Of a stretch of DNA of 64,000 nucleotides, positions 25,014 to 32,977 are shown in pieces (the stretch's first letter is position 1; each line of letters begins with the position of its first letter). Origin of the DNA: DASXHY01 sp036272195. Lineage in GTDB: Bacteria > Verrucomicrobiota > Verrucomicrobiia > Limisphaerales > DASXHY01. The stretch covers positions 114,693-178,692 of the forward strand of contig DATAZE010000028.1 of NCBI GenBank assembly GCA_036272195.1. The letters are read 5' to 3'. A program made the translations under genes and the position numbers. The notes beneath the pieces were generated by a model. That model made no database searches and was not told the origin of the DNA. It saw nothing but the letters and a program-made list of their open reading frames with translations.

Positions 25014-26483
25014 TCATTTTCCGATACAGAACTGGCTGAAAATCATATCCAGGAGGTCCTCGGTGGCGGTCTTGCCCACGATCTCACCCACGGCGTTTAC
25101 GGCGATACGGAGGTCCATGGCGGCCAGTTCCAGGGTGACGCCGGAGCGCAACGCAGCTATGACGCGGCGGGTGGCCTCGCGGGCGCGATTAAGCGCATCC
25201 TGATGGCGGGAATTGATCATGACCTGGAGCATTTCGGTTTTAATTTCCCCGGACCAAACGAGATTTTTGATGGCGTCTTTGAGGGATTCGATGCCTTTGC
25301 CACTGAGGCAACAGACGTCGACGACGAGTAGCGCGGGCTTTCCAGCCTGCGGGTTCACCGGATTTTCCAGTCCGGTGTTTCGATGACCGGCGACTGGAAA
25401 GTCGCCGGAACCCGCAGGCTGGAAAGCCCGCGCTACTGTCTCCGGGAAATTCAGCTTTGCGGGCAAGTCCATTTTGTTGCGGACGAGGATGCGTTTTTTG
25501 TCGGCGAATTCAGCGAGGTATTTTTCGTCCGCTTCAGTTAAAGGTTCCGAGCTATCGAACACGTGCAAAATAAATTCCGCCTTTTGCAAACTTTCATGGC
25601 TGCGCCGGATGCCTTCGACTTCAATCTCATCGCGCGCCTCGCGCAAACCGGCGGTGTCGATGAATACCACTGGCAAGCCGCGAATGTTCGCCGTTTCCTC
25701 AATGGTATCGCGCGTGGTGCCGGGAATGGGCGAGACGATGGCGCGGTCGTGACCAAGGAGTTGATTGAGCAAACTGGATTTGCCGGCGTTTGGCCGGCCG
25801 ATAATCGCGGCGCGAATGCCGCGCCGGAGGATTTGCCCTTCATCCGCGGTGCGCAGTAATTCGTCCATGAACGCGACGCCGCGGTCGAGACGGTCGAGCA
25901 ATTGGTCTTTCGTTTCCTCCGCAATGTCCTCCTCGGGAAAATCAATATATGCTTCGACGTGCGCGAGGGTTTTGAGCATGTCATCACGCAGCTGGTTGAT
26001 ACGTTGCGAAAGTTTGCCGGCAAGTTGCTCGTTGGCGGCGCTCAGGGCGAGTTCAGTGCGGGAATGAATCAAGTCGGCGACAGCTTCAGCCTGCGCGAGA
26101 TCGATGCGGCCATTCAGAAAAGCGCGCCGGGTAAATTCACCCGGCTCGGCCATACGTGCGCCGCTGGACAAGGCTGCGTCGAGGACCATTTTTGCGGGCA
26201 AAATTCCGCCGTGACAGGTAATCTCCACAATATCCTCGCGCGTAAATGTGCGAGGAGCGCGCATCACCGCGACGAGCACTTCATCAATGGTTTTGCCATC
26301 GCGCACGATGTGGCCGAATTGAATCGTGTGCGAAGCGGCGGCGGAGGGTTTTAAGGAGTTTTTTCCCGCCGGCCAAAAAATTGCGTCGGCAATAGCCAGC
26401 GCTCGCGGGCCGGAAATGCGGATGACCGCCAGGCCGCCTTCGCCGATCGGCGTGGCTATGGCGGCAATGGTGTCATCAAGCAT
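25014..26483 (-). CDS. mnmE: tRNA modification GTPase MnmE with a repeat-encoded insertion
   Basis: MnmE, with MnmG, installs the carboxymethylaminomethyl group on wobble U34 of tRNAs. The 489 residues show DTIAAIATPIGEGGLAVIRI and TREDIVEITCHGG (folate domain), GEFTRRAFLNGRIDLAQAEA, G1 GRPNAGKSSL (229-238), G2/G3 GTTRDT and DTAG, G4 NKMD (336-339), and the C-terminal CIGK with the catalytic cysteine. Residues about 349-386, between G4 and G5, are an insert (beginning ARAFQPAGSGDFPVAG) coded exactly by a palindromic repeat at 25328-25436. G5 resumes at about 392-397. The frame remains open, so the protein is probably functional with a surface loop. Confidence 0.95.
   Translation of the reverse strand: MLDDTIAAIATPIGEGGLAVIRISGPRALAIADAIFWPAGKNSLKPSAAASHTIQFGHIVRDGKTIDEVLVAVMRAPRTFTREDIVEITCHGGILPAKMVLDAALSSGARMAEPGEFTRRAFLNGRIDLAQAEAVADLIHSRTELALSAANEQLAGKLSQRINQLRDDMLKTLAHVEAYIDFPEEDIAEETKDQLLDRLDRGVAFMDELLRTADEGQILRRGIRAAIIGRPNAGKSSLLNQLLGHDRAIVSPIPGTTRDTIEETANIRGLPVVFIDTAGLREARDEIEVEGIRRSHESLQKAEFILHVFDSSEPLTEADEKYLAEFADKKRILVRNKMDLPAKLNFPETVARAFQPAGSGDFPVAGHRNTGLENPVNPQAGKPALLVVDVCCLSGKGIESLKDAIKNLVWSGEIKTEMLQVMINSRHQDALNRAREATRRVIAALRSGVTLELAAMDLRIAVNAVGEIVGKTATEDLLDMIFSQFCIGK
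25328..25436. repeat. Family B palindromic repeat inserted in the mnmE reading frame
   Basis: A 109-base element with perfect 29-base inverted arms (25328-25356 and 25408-25436; the left arm begins GTAGCGCGGGCTTTCCAGCC). Inside are two smaller hairpins: ACCGGATTTTCCAGTCCGGT and CGGCGACTGGAAAGTCGCCG. The same arm sequence occurs in degenerate form in the intergenic DNA at about 20732-20780. Confidence 0.93.
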
Positions 26484-26496
26484 GGAGGAATGTTAA

Positions 26497-26523
26497 ATGA
26501 CGAATGGCGAATGACAAATGGTG
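26497..26523. repeat. Degenerate AATGACG-type heptamer repeat
   Basis: AATGACGAATGGCGAATGAC and continuing copies lie just upstream of mnmE. A perfect array of the same unit is at 63639-63666, and related ATTTACGA units are at 41281-41365. Confidence 0.55.
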
Positions 26524-26565
26524 AATCATCCAGCCGCGATTTGCCAGCGACCATCCGTCATTTCT

Positions 26566-26820
26566 TCAATCGCCGAGGCAATTTCCGCGGGCGTTTTCGG
26601 CATCGCGGTCTTCGAGCCAGAGCCTGGCTTTCTCATAACTTTTCCTGTGCAGATAATGAAGCAAATCCGGCGAGGCGCTTTTCGGGAGCTGGCGGGTAAG
26701 CTCGTCGAGCCGCGAAAAAATCGGGAGCAGGTTCGGTTTGGGATTCGCGGTGGGCATGGACTTCACGGCGGTGTCCAAATCAACCAGTGCCTGCAAAATG
26801 GTTTTTTCGGTTTCGGTCAT
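26566..26820 (-). CDS. Small conserved hypothetical protein
   Basis: An 84-residue soluble, mostly helical protein: ETEKTILQALVDLDTAVKSM, then LLPIFSRLDELTRQLP, and LLHYLHRKSYEKARLWLEDR. I do not recognise a family. The ATG at 26820 overlaps the upstream YIP1 gene stop by one base (TAATG), so the two are co-transcribed and likely coupled. Charged helices without membrane segments suggest a small cytoplasmic partner protein. Confidence 0.65.
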   Translation of the reverse strand: MTETEKTILQALVDLDTAVKSMPTANPKPNLLPIFSRLDELTRQLPKSASPDLLHYLHRKSYEKARLWLEDRDAENARGNCLGD

Positions 26821-27482
26821 TAAAAATGATGCTGATTCAACGATTGCAAAAACGGCAGGTTCGCCACGATTTTTGCAATGAGCGTATCCAGTTTTCCGAA
26901 CTTACCCTGCAAATACCAAAAAGTCATGAAGCGCACAAAACCGGCCACCATGGCGAGCAGCACGCAACTGACGATGTAGAGGCCAAAGGCGTGCGGCGGG
27001 TCGGGCAGCATCAGGCGCGGGATGCCATGGTACAAAATCGAAAACGTAAGCAAAATTCCCGCCGCCCAGGTCGCCCAATACATCCACGAGGAGACGCCCG
27101 GGAACATGTCCAAAATGCGTAACGTAAAGACCGGACCCAGGCCATACGCGGCGACGGTAAACGTCTGGGTAAAGTTATTTCGTCCGTGAAACGTTTCTCC
27201 GACCGCTTTGATCAATTTGCCGCCCACGAAAACAATGACGAACATCAGGCCGAGTTGGAGGATTTCGAAAATGAGCGCTTCAGCATTCGAAAATGTTTTA
27301 GGCTGGGAAACGAACCCGCGCGGTTTTCCCCAGTGAACAAGGCCATAACCTTCCGCGACAAAAGCGATCAGCCAGAGCGGCATGAGGTATCCCAATAAGA
27401 TACTGACCCAACTGCGCTTCGCCAGAACGATGGCGTCCCACGTCGCGGCCGGGTCTAGAACCAACATCAAAGCCTTAATCAT
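26820..27482 (-). CDS. YIP1-family integral membrane protein
   Basis: A 220-residue membrane protein of the Yip1/DUF1282 type. It opens with a soluble segment LMLVLDPAATWDAIVLAKRS, characteristic of this family, then has about five hydrophobic helices (ILLGYLMPLWLIAFVAEGYG, FEILQLGLMFVIVFVGGKLI, TVAAYGLGPVFTLRIL, ILLTFSILYHGIPRLM, LYIVSCVLLAMVAGFVRF). The function in bacteria is unknown. It forms a two-gene unit with the 84-residue protein. Confidence 0.75.
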   Translation of the reverse strand: MIKALMLVLDPAATWDAIVLAKRSWVSILLGYLMPLWLIAFVAEGYGLVHWGKPRGFVSQPKTFSNAEALIFEILQLGLMFVIVFVGGKLIKAVGETFHGRNNFTQTFTVAAYGLGPVFTLRILDMFPGVSSWMYWATWAAGILLTFSILYHGIPRLMLPDPPHAFGLYIVSCVLLAMVAGFVRFMTFWYLQGKFGKLDTLIAKIVANLPFLQSLNQHHF

Positions 27483-27663
27483 TGCGCCAAAGTGTTAACG
27501 GGCGGCATCGCCACTGACAACTAATATCCACGATGGAACAATTGACAGCGTGGAGGCAGGTTGTGTTCAGAGAGGGACAAATATGGAAACTGACGGGATG
27601 CCTGTCCTGCGGGATTTGCGATTTAACTTTCGTCCTACCGGAGTTTGTGGTTAATTCGGCGCG
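27483..27663. promoter_or_regulatory. Divergent intergenic region between YIP1 and FtsB-like genes
   Basis: About 180 bases between two divergent genes, so it should hold both promoters. No strong consensus was picked by eye. Confidence 0.3.
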
Positions 27664-27984
27664 ATGAACGTCGACCTCGGCATTTGGGGAAAGCTGACAC
27701 GTTTCGTGATCGGCCTCCTCATCATTGCCGTGATGGGAATCATCTGGCAATGGTATTTGCCTCTCATCAAGCAAAACGAGCGGATGCGCCGGAATATTCT
27801 CAGCCTCGATAGCCAGACCCAAAAGGAAGAGGCGACGCAAAAGCAGTTGAAATCCTCGATCGACACTCTCCGCTACGATACCAATGCCGTGGAACGGCTT
27901 GCGCGCGAAAAACTCCGTTACGCCAAACCTGGCGAGACGGTGGTGGTTTTCGAATCGGCGACCAACAGCATGGCGGTGCATTGA
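27664..27984 (+). CDS. FtsB/DivIC-like septum formation protein
   Basis: A 106-residue bitopic membrane protein: one N-terminal membrane helix (FVIGLLIIAVMGIIWQWYLP, about residues 14-33), then a coiled coil (NERMRRNILSLDSQTQKEEA through KQLKSSIDTLRYD), then NAVERLAREKLRYAKPGETVVVF, the short C-terminal motif shared by FtsB, DivIC and FtsL-like proteins. It would act in the periplasm as part of the FtsQLB divisome complex. It is a single gene here; the convergent ALDH fusion ends 22 bases downstream. Confidence 0.85.
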   Translation: MNVDLGIWGKLTRFVIGLLIIAVMGIIWQWYLPLIKQNERMRRNILSLDSQTQKEEATQKQLKSSIDTLRYDTNAVERLAREKLRYAKPGETVVVFESATNSMAVH

Positions 27985-28006
27985 ACCGGTCACGAGGGTC
28001 CTTGCC

Positions 28007-30016
28007 CTACGCCGTCGAGCGATAAACCGCCTGCGCCCGCGTGTAAAACTCCCGATTGCTGGAACCATGTTCGGCCGGTCCGATGCCGGAGGATTTCCAA
28101 CCGCCGAATGGCGCCTCCGCATCCGCGTCCGCGGTCGCAAGATTGATTTTTAAAATTCCAGCCTGCGCGGTTCCGAGGAACTTTTCCTGCAATTCGTTCG
28201 AGTTGGAAAACAACGCGGCAACGAGTCCTTGACGGACGCCATTGCACAGGCGCACGGCATGGCCCCAATCATCCGCTTTGGTGACGACCACAACCGGCCC
28301 AAAGGTTTCCTCTTGAAAAATTTCCTGCTCGGGATCGTCACAACAAACAATCGTGGGTGGAAAATAGGCCCCCGTAGGCGCGGTTTTGTGCGGCGTCAAA
28401 ATCCTGGCGCCCGCCGCGCGCGAGCGTTCCAGAAGAGTCGCAATCTCACGGCATTTTTCAGAAGATATCAGCGGACCGATGCGCGTTTGCGGTTCATACG
28501 GATCACCCCACGGGATTTTTGCCGTGGCCTGTTGCAGCGCTTCCAGGAAAGGCCCATAAATACCGCCCTGCACAATAACACGTCGGTTCGCGGTGCAACG
28601 TTGCCCAGCGAACCCAAAAGCGGCCTCGGCAATTTCCGCGGCGGCTTTTACGAAATCACAATCAGGCCAAACGATGGCGGCATTGTTGCCGCCCAATTCC
28701 GCCTGCAATGGAAGATGACGGCGTCCGCAAATGTCCTGCGCGGAATAACCGGCCGCAGGCGAACCAGTGATGGTGACAGCGTTCACGGCAGAATCCGCCA
28801 TCAGCGCCAATGCTGAAGAACGGTCCCCACAAATCAAATTCACCAGACCGCTGGCGCACCCGGTTGCGTGCAAAAGTTCCATTAACTTCACCGCGATAGC
28901 GCTGCCCACTGGCGCCGGTTTCCAGACCACGGCGTTGCCGTAGAGGAGCACGGGGGCAATTTTTCCCAACGGAATGGCGACGGGATTGTTCCACGGTGTG
29001 ATCATGGCCACGACACCGAGCGGGCGATTTCGCCGGGTGGAAATTTCCGCGCATTTGGCATCCAATGGCTCGGCGGCCCGCGATGCCACCGCCGTAACCA
29101 ACGCGATCGAACGCGCGACTTCCGCCCGACCCTGCGTGATTGGCTTGCCGATTTCCACTGCCATTTGCTGTGCCAGCGCGTCGCGATTTGCGTCGAGCGC
29201 TTTGGCGAAACGCAAAAGAATTTCGGCGCGAGCGGAGATCGGCGTATCGCGCCATTTCAAACCGGCCTCACGCGCCGCCAAGGTGGCCTGAGAGATTTGC
29301 TTCGGATTCGCTACGGGCACGCGCCATAAATTTTTTCCCTCTTCGCGCGGAGAAATGTGCGTCAGGCAAGTTAGTTCACCGCCGGCAATGGCCTCTCCCT
29401 TGATGATGGCGACCGGTAGACGCGCCGTGTCCGATTCAGGCGGTTTTAAACTGGCATGGACCGGCGGTGCAAAAGAGGCAATACAGCGTTCAACGGAAAC
29501 GAATCGCGCAGCCCGGGCAGCGAGCCAGCGAGCGGAAACGGATGCATGCAGCGGATCGTCGCTGCCTATGGCGTCTTCGGCGATCCATACGGCAAAGCCG
29601 CGTTGATACGCATCCAAAGCCGTGGAACGCACGCAACCATGCAAATGGACGCCAGCCAGGACGAGCGTGTCCGCTTTCAGTGAACTCAGGATGGATTCGA
29701 GTTCACCGGTGGAAAAAGCGCTGAAAAAAGTTTTGTGAACAACAGGTTCCCGGGCCTGCGGACGCAACGCAGCCGGAGTCTCATGTCCGGGCGTGCCCGC
29801 CTCGCAAACCCAGCGATCCGATTGTTTCCAATGCGGCATGCGCTGATCGTTCTGGCGATCCACGGTCGTCCAAATGTGAACCACCGGCACGCGATGAGCG
29901 CGAGCGGCGGCCAGCAGTTGGGTCGCGCCCGCTACGATTTGTCCGGCGGCGGGTTCGAGCGAAGGCGAACGGATAAAATCATTTTGCAGGTCAATCAGCA
30001 AAATAACCGGTTTCAT
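28007..30016 (-). CDS. Isochorismatase-like hydrolase fused to aldehyde dehydrogenase
   Basis: A 669-residue fusion. Residues 1-~185 are a cysteine hydrolase of the isochorismatase family, with the triad D9 (LLIDLQNDF), K95 (VVHKTFFSAF) and C128 (HLHGCVRSTALDAYQRGF). Residues ~215-665 are an NAD(P)-dependent aldehyde dehydrogenase: ITPWNNPVAIPLGKIAPVLL, the glutamate in LQAELGGNNAAIVW, the catalytic cysteine in FGFAGQRCTANRRVIVQ, and EIFQEETFGPVVVVTKADDW. The pair may channel an amide or ester cleavage product to an acid-forming step; the substrate is unknown. It follows a LeuB-like dehydrogenase with an ATGA overlap (30013-30016), so the two form one operon. Confidence 0.88.
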   Translation of the reverse strand: MKPVILLIDLQNDFIRSPSLEPAAGQIVAGATQLLAAARAHRVPVVHIWTTVDRQNDQRMPHWKQSDRWVCEAGTPGHETPAALRPQAREPVVHKTFFSAFSTGELESILSSLKADTLVLAGVHLHGCVRSTALDAYQRGFAVWIAEDAIGSDDPLHASVSARWLAARAARFVSVERCIASFAPPVHASLKPPESDTARLPVAIIKGEAIAGGELTCLTHISPREEGKNLWRVPVANPKQISQATLAAREAGLKWRDTPISARAEILLRFAKALDANRDALAQQMAVEIGKPITQGRAEVARSIALVTAVASRAAEPLDAKCAEISTRRNRPLGVVAMITPWNNPVAIPLGKIAPVLLYGNAVVWKPAPVGSAIAVKLMELLHATGCASGLVNLICGDRSSALALMADSAVNAVTITGSPAAGYSAQDICGRRHLPLQAELGGNNAAIVWPDCDFVKAAAEIAEAAFGFAGQRCTANRRVIVQGGIYGPFLEALQQATAKIPWGDPYEPQTRIGPLISSEKCREIATLLERSRAAGARILTPHKTAPTGAYFPPTIVCCDDPEQEIFQEETFGPVVVVTKADDWGHAVRLCNGVRQGLVAALFSNSNELQEKFLGTAQAGILKINLATADADAEAPFGGWKSSGIGPAEHGSSNREFYTRAQAVYRSTA

Positions 30017-31155
30017 GCGGCGACTTCCTGACGCAGTAAACGAAGCACTTCACCGGCGACGCGTTCGGCCATTTCCTTTGTGCCGATGGGATTTCCGCCG
30101 TGAACGAGATCCGCCGTGCGCCAACTCTGCCGCCACACTTCGGCGAGCGCGGATTCAACGATGTCCGCTTCGCGCATAAGGCCAAAACTTTCGCGCAGTA
30201 ACATCGCGAGGGAATAAATCTGCCCGGCGGGATTGGCCTGATTCGTCCCGGCCAAATCATAAGCCGCGCCGTGGTTGGTTTGATACACTGCCGCGCCGGC
30301 GGCGGAAAAATTCCCGGAAAAGGACAAGGCTCGCGAGCCGAGCAGCGCGCCGCCCAGGTCCGCGAGAATGTCGCCAAAAAGATTCGGCGAGACCATGACG
30401 TCAAACTTTTGCGGATGCTGGACCATGAGATAGGCGACGAGGTCCACATTCAGGATGTGGCATTGCACCGAAGCGGTACGGGTAATGTCTTCGGCACAAT
30501 CCCGCCACAGCTTGCTGATGCCCGGCACGCCACCGTCCTTGATGACCACGTGCAAAATACCGCGTCGCTCCGCCGCGACGCTGGCAGCGACTTTGAGAAT
30601 GCGCCGCACCTCGAATTCCGTGTAGCTGAAAGATTGTTCGCTCTTGCGTCCGCCGTCCACAGCGGTGCTTTCCTGCCATTGGCCCTGGTAAATTCCGGCT
30701 GCATTTTCGCGGACGAGCAGCATATCGAGATTCCGCACGTGTTCCGGCTTGAGATGATTGTCGTCGACGAGCGCCGAACACACACGCAACGGGCTGAATT
30801 TACAAAACAGGTCGAACTCACGGCGCAAATCGTAAACGAAGCGCCCGCCGCCCGGCCCGGCAAGCACCGCACCACCGTCCGCAAAAACGCGCCCGCAAAA
30901 ATCAATCACGTCGCCGGAAAGGGGTTTGCCATGGAGCGCCTCAGCCTCCGTGCCGATGACACCGCCGGTGCGCACTTCAAAACGAACGTCAGCCGCGGAT
31001 TCCAACGCCGAAAGCACCGTCAACGCCGCCGAAATCACTTCGTTCCCGATGCCTTCACCCTTTAAAATGCCGATGAGAGGCCGTTCGGATTTCGCGCGTT
31101 TTTGCGATGTCTCAGTGAAAACAAAATCGCTCCAAGGATGGGATTGCTGGTTCAT
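30013..31155 (-). CDS. Isopropylmalate/isocitrate dehydrogenase-family enzyme
   Basis: A 380-residue decarboxylating beta-hydroxyacid dehydrogenase of the LeuB/IDH/tartrate dehydrogenase family. It begins with IGILKGEGIGNEVISAALTVL (the GDGIG-type motif), then LLVRENAAGIYQGQW, and the metal-binding region VDLVAYLMVQHPQKFDVMVSPNLFGDILADL followed by NHGAAYDLAGTNQANPAG. Several motif residues differ from true LeuB (GEGIGNE, RENAAGIYQG), so the substrate is probably a related hydroxy acid rather than 3-isopropylmalate. It is translationally coupled to the isochorismatase-ALDH fusion, suggesting a shared carbon-acid pathway. Confidence 0.85.
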   Translation of the reverse strand: MNQQSHPWSDFVFTETSQKRAKSERPLIGILKGEGIGNEVISAALTVLSALESAADVRFEVRTGGVIGTEAEALHGKPLSGDVIDFCGRVFADGGAVLAGPGGGRFVYDLRREFDLFCKFSPLRVCSALVDDNHLKPEHVRNLDMLLVRENAAGIYQGQWQESTAVDGGRKSEQSFSYTEFEVRRILKVAASVAAERRGILHVVIKDGGVPGISKLWRDCAEDITRTASVQCHILNVDLVAYLMVQHPQKFDVMVSPNLFGDILADLGGALLGSRALSFSGNFSAAGAAVYQTNHGAAYDLAGTNQANPAGQIYSLAMLLRESFGLMREADIVESALAEVWRQSWRTADLVHGGNPIGTKEMAERVAGEVLRLLRQEVAA

Positions 31156-31272
31156 TCGGGTTTAAAACGAGATGACAAAATTGTAATCATCGGCGGAGCG
31201 GCTATCAAGGCAGTAACGGTACGGATGCAGGTATCAAATTTGCCAGTAATATTGCGCGGCCCCACTGCCCGC

Positions 31273-32136
31273 TTATATTTTTGAAGCAATCAGACACGCA
31301 TGTTGGGCGTGCGAGGGAATGGCAGGACCACTCGGCTTGCTGTGCGGAGCGCCGGTGGAAATGATTTCCCAGTGGTCCATCCGGAAACCGGCTGTTTGAA
31401 ATAAACTGGTCAATTCTTCCTGCGGGAGGGAGTAGCCAACGAGCCGCTCAACATAAACTTTCGCCCGGTCAAGGATCGCAGAGCGTTCGGATTCGGAGAG
31501 CGGATGGTCCTGGAGCTTTGCCGCGATGAGATGGCAAAATTCGCGGCCTTGCGATTCGGAGAATTTTATTTCCCCGCCGGGACCCCCGGGACGAATGCGA
31601 TTCACCGAAATAACCGCGCCCCCAGGTTTCAATGCGACCGCCCATTGCTGAACCAACTGCACGCGTTGTGCCGGAGGAAACAGCCCCAGAAAACCGTGGC
31701 TGCAAATGACGTCGAATTCGGTATCGAAGGAATATTCCAAAATGTCCGCCTGAATAGTGTGAATCCGGCACCTCATTTGTTCAGCGTACCAGCGATTGAC
31801 AAACAGCGGCGTTTCGCAGATGTCCATGACCGTGATGTCAGCCGTGATTTGATTTTTCGAACACGCGGACAGGACATGCGCGAGAATGGAATAATCGGCG
31901 GAGCCGGAAATAAGCAACCGCGGCGGACGCTGCGAAAAGCGCGCCAATGAATTTCGAAAGAAATCCGCCTGTTGCTCAGGCGTGGCGGCAAGTCCAAGCA
32001 GACGTAAGTCCTGCCAGAGGCCGTGATACCAATCACAACTTTCGCCAGTGGCGGGATTTTTCCGGCACAATTGCGGCGCGAGCCTGCGCGCCAATGCCGC
32101 GCCCCGGGCGAGGAAATCGTCAGTCGAGCCGGCCAT
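31273..32136 (-). CDS. SAM-dependent methyltransferase-like protein
   Basis: A 287-residue protein read from ATG 32136, two bases after the stop of the upstream O-methyltransferase. The N-terminal helical part (DDFLARGAALARRLAPQLC) precedes a Rossmann domain: LLISGSADYSILAHVL stands at motif I (a DxGxGxG-like loop with SGSADYS), then TVMDICETPLFVN, and EFDVICSHGFLGLFPPAQRV as motif IV. The motif I glycines are partly replaced, so SAM binding is likely but not certain. Together with the O-methyltransferase it forms a two-gene unit. Confidence 0.75.
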   Translation of the reverse strand: MAGSTDDFLARGAALARRLAPQLCRKNPATGESCDWYHGLWQDLRLLGLAATPEQQADFFRNSLARFSQRPPRLLISGSADYSILAHVLSACSKNQITADITVMDICETPLFVNRWYAEQMRCRIHTIQADILEYSFDTEFDVICSHGFLGLFPPAQRVQLVQQWAVALKPGGAVISVNRIRPGGPGGEIKFSESQGREFCHLIAAKLQDHPLSESERSAILDRAKVYVERLVGYSLPQEELTSLFQTAGFRMDHWEIISTGAPHSKPSGPAIPSHAQHACLIASKI

Positions 32137-32137
32137 A

Positions 32138-32728
32138 TTATATTTTTCGGCAAACCAGTTCCCCACGGCCGATGGGAACAATCACGGCATCCACCCGCGT
32201 ATCAGTCAGCGCGCGTTGCAGCATGGGATGAAGAGCGGATTCGTGGCTGGTGGCATTATCGGCGGCGAGGATGCCGCCGCGAACGAGATTGGGAACCATG
32301 GCTTCGTAGCACGGCGGATAAGTTTCCTTGTCGGCGTCCAAAAAGCAGAAGCCGATGTTTTTAAAAGTGGGGACGTGTTGCAATGCATCGCCTTGGACGA
32401 AATCTACAAAATCCGTCAGGCCCGCGATGCGAAAAGTTTCACGAGCGAGCGCAGCTTTCTCCGGGAGGATTTCAAGAGTCCTGAGTTTGCGGCCAGTCAA
32501 CCGGCAGGCGAATGCCAGCCAGAGCGTGGAATAACCCGCGCTGGTCCCCACCTCGATGCAATCACCGGGCGGCGCGGAGGCCACGAGAAGGGCGAGGAAC
32601 CGTCCAACCTCGGGCGTGATTTGTTTGAGGCGTTTGGCCAGCGATGTGCCGTCGCCGCGATCGCGCGCGTCCGCTTCTTCCAGGAATTTCATCCGCTTCA
32701 GAACCGGTTCAGGAATGTCGTGGAACAT
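32138..32728 (-). CDS. Caffeoyl-CoA-type O-methyltransferase
   Basis: A 196-residue class I O-methyltransferase of the Methyltransf_3 family, metal-dependent enzymes acting on catechol-like hydroxyls. Motifs are CIEVGTSAGYSTLWLAFACR, KLRTLEILPEKAALARETFR and FVQGDALQHV, then GFCFLDADKETYPPCYEAMV (metal-binding DADK) and GGILAADNATSHE. It is slightly shorter than the ~220-residue norm. It is the first gene of a two-gene unit with the methyltransferase-like protein, and faces a Rieske oxygenase gene across a repeat-filled region; both could modify aromatic compounds. Confidence 0.88.
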   Translation of the reverse strand: MFHDIPEPVLKRMKFLEEADARDRGDGTSLAKRLKQITPEVGRFLALLVASAPPGDCIEVGTSAGYSTLWLAFACRLTGRKLRTLEILPEKAALARETFRIAGLTDFVDFVQGDALQHVPTFKNIGFCFLDADKETYPPCYEAMVPNLVRGGILAADNATSHESALHPMLQRALTDTRVDAVIVPIGRGELVCRKI

Positions 32729-32801
32729 GGCCTATGACGTAACAAGTGAACGGCGCGAGTGTCACGAATTATTTGGCGGTGATCGTGGCAGGGCGAGGAC
32801 C

Positions 32802-32915
32802 TTTTAACGCAAAGACGCAAAAAAGTAGCAGCCGACGTAAGGAGGCTCTGACTTCACCGGAAATAGTTGAGCCTCGTTATCTCGGCTGCTACTTGAAAGC
32901 CTTCGCGCGTTAAAT
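32802..32915. repeat. Nested palindromic repeats (family C inside an AACGCAAAGACGC repeat)
   Basis: The outer arms are TTTTAACGCAAAGACGC (32802-32818) and GCCTTCGCGCGTTAAAT (32899-32915). Inside them is a 68-base family C element (32825-32892) with 24-base arms, GTAGCAGCCGACGTAAGGAG at the left and CGTTATCTCGGCTGCTAC at the right, pairing at 21 of 24 positions. Another family C copy is inside the gene at 36367-38268, and another outer-type copy is at 48871-48910. Confidence 0.85.
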
Positions 32916-32977
32916 CCAAGTGCCTCGACACGGATTATTAGAGTTGGTTTTCACTCTGAATTGCACAATATGACGGC

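Noticed and set aside
32802..32915. CRISPR-like repeat array
   Set aside because: There are inverted rather than evenly spaced direct repeats, no spacers and no cas genes.
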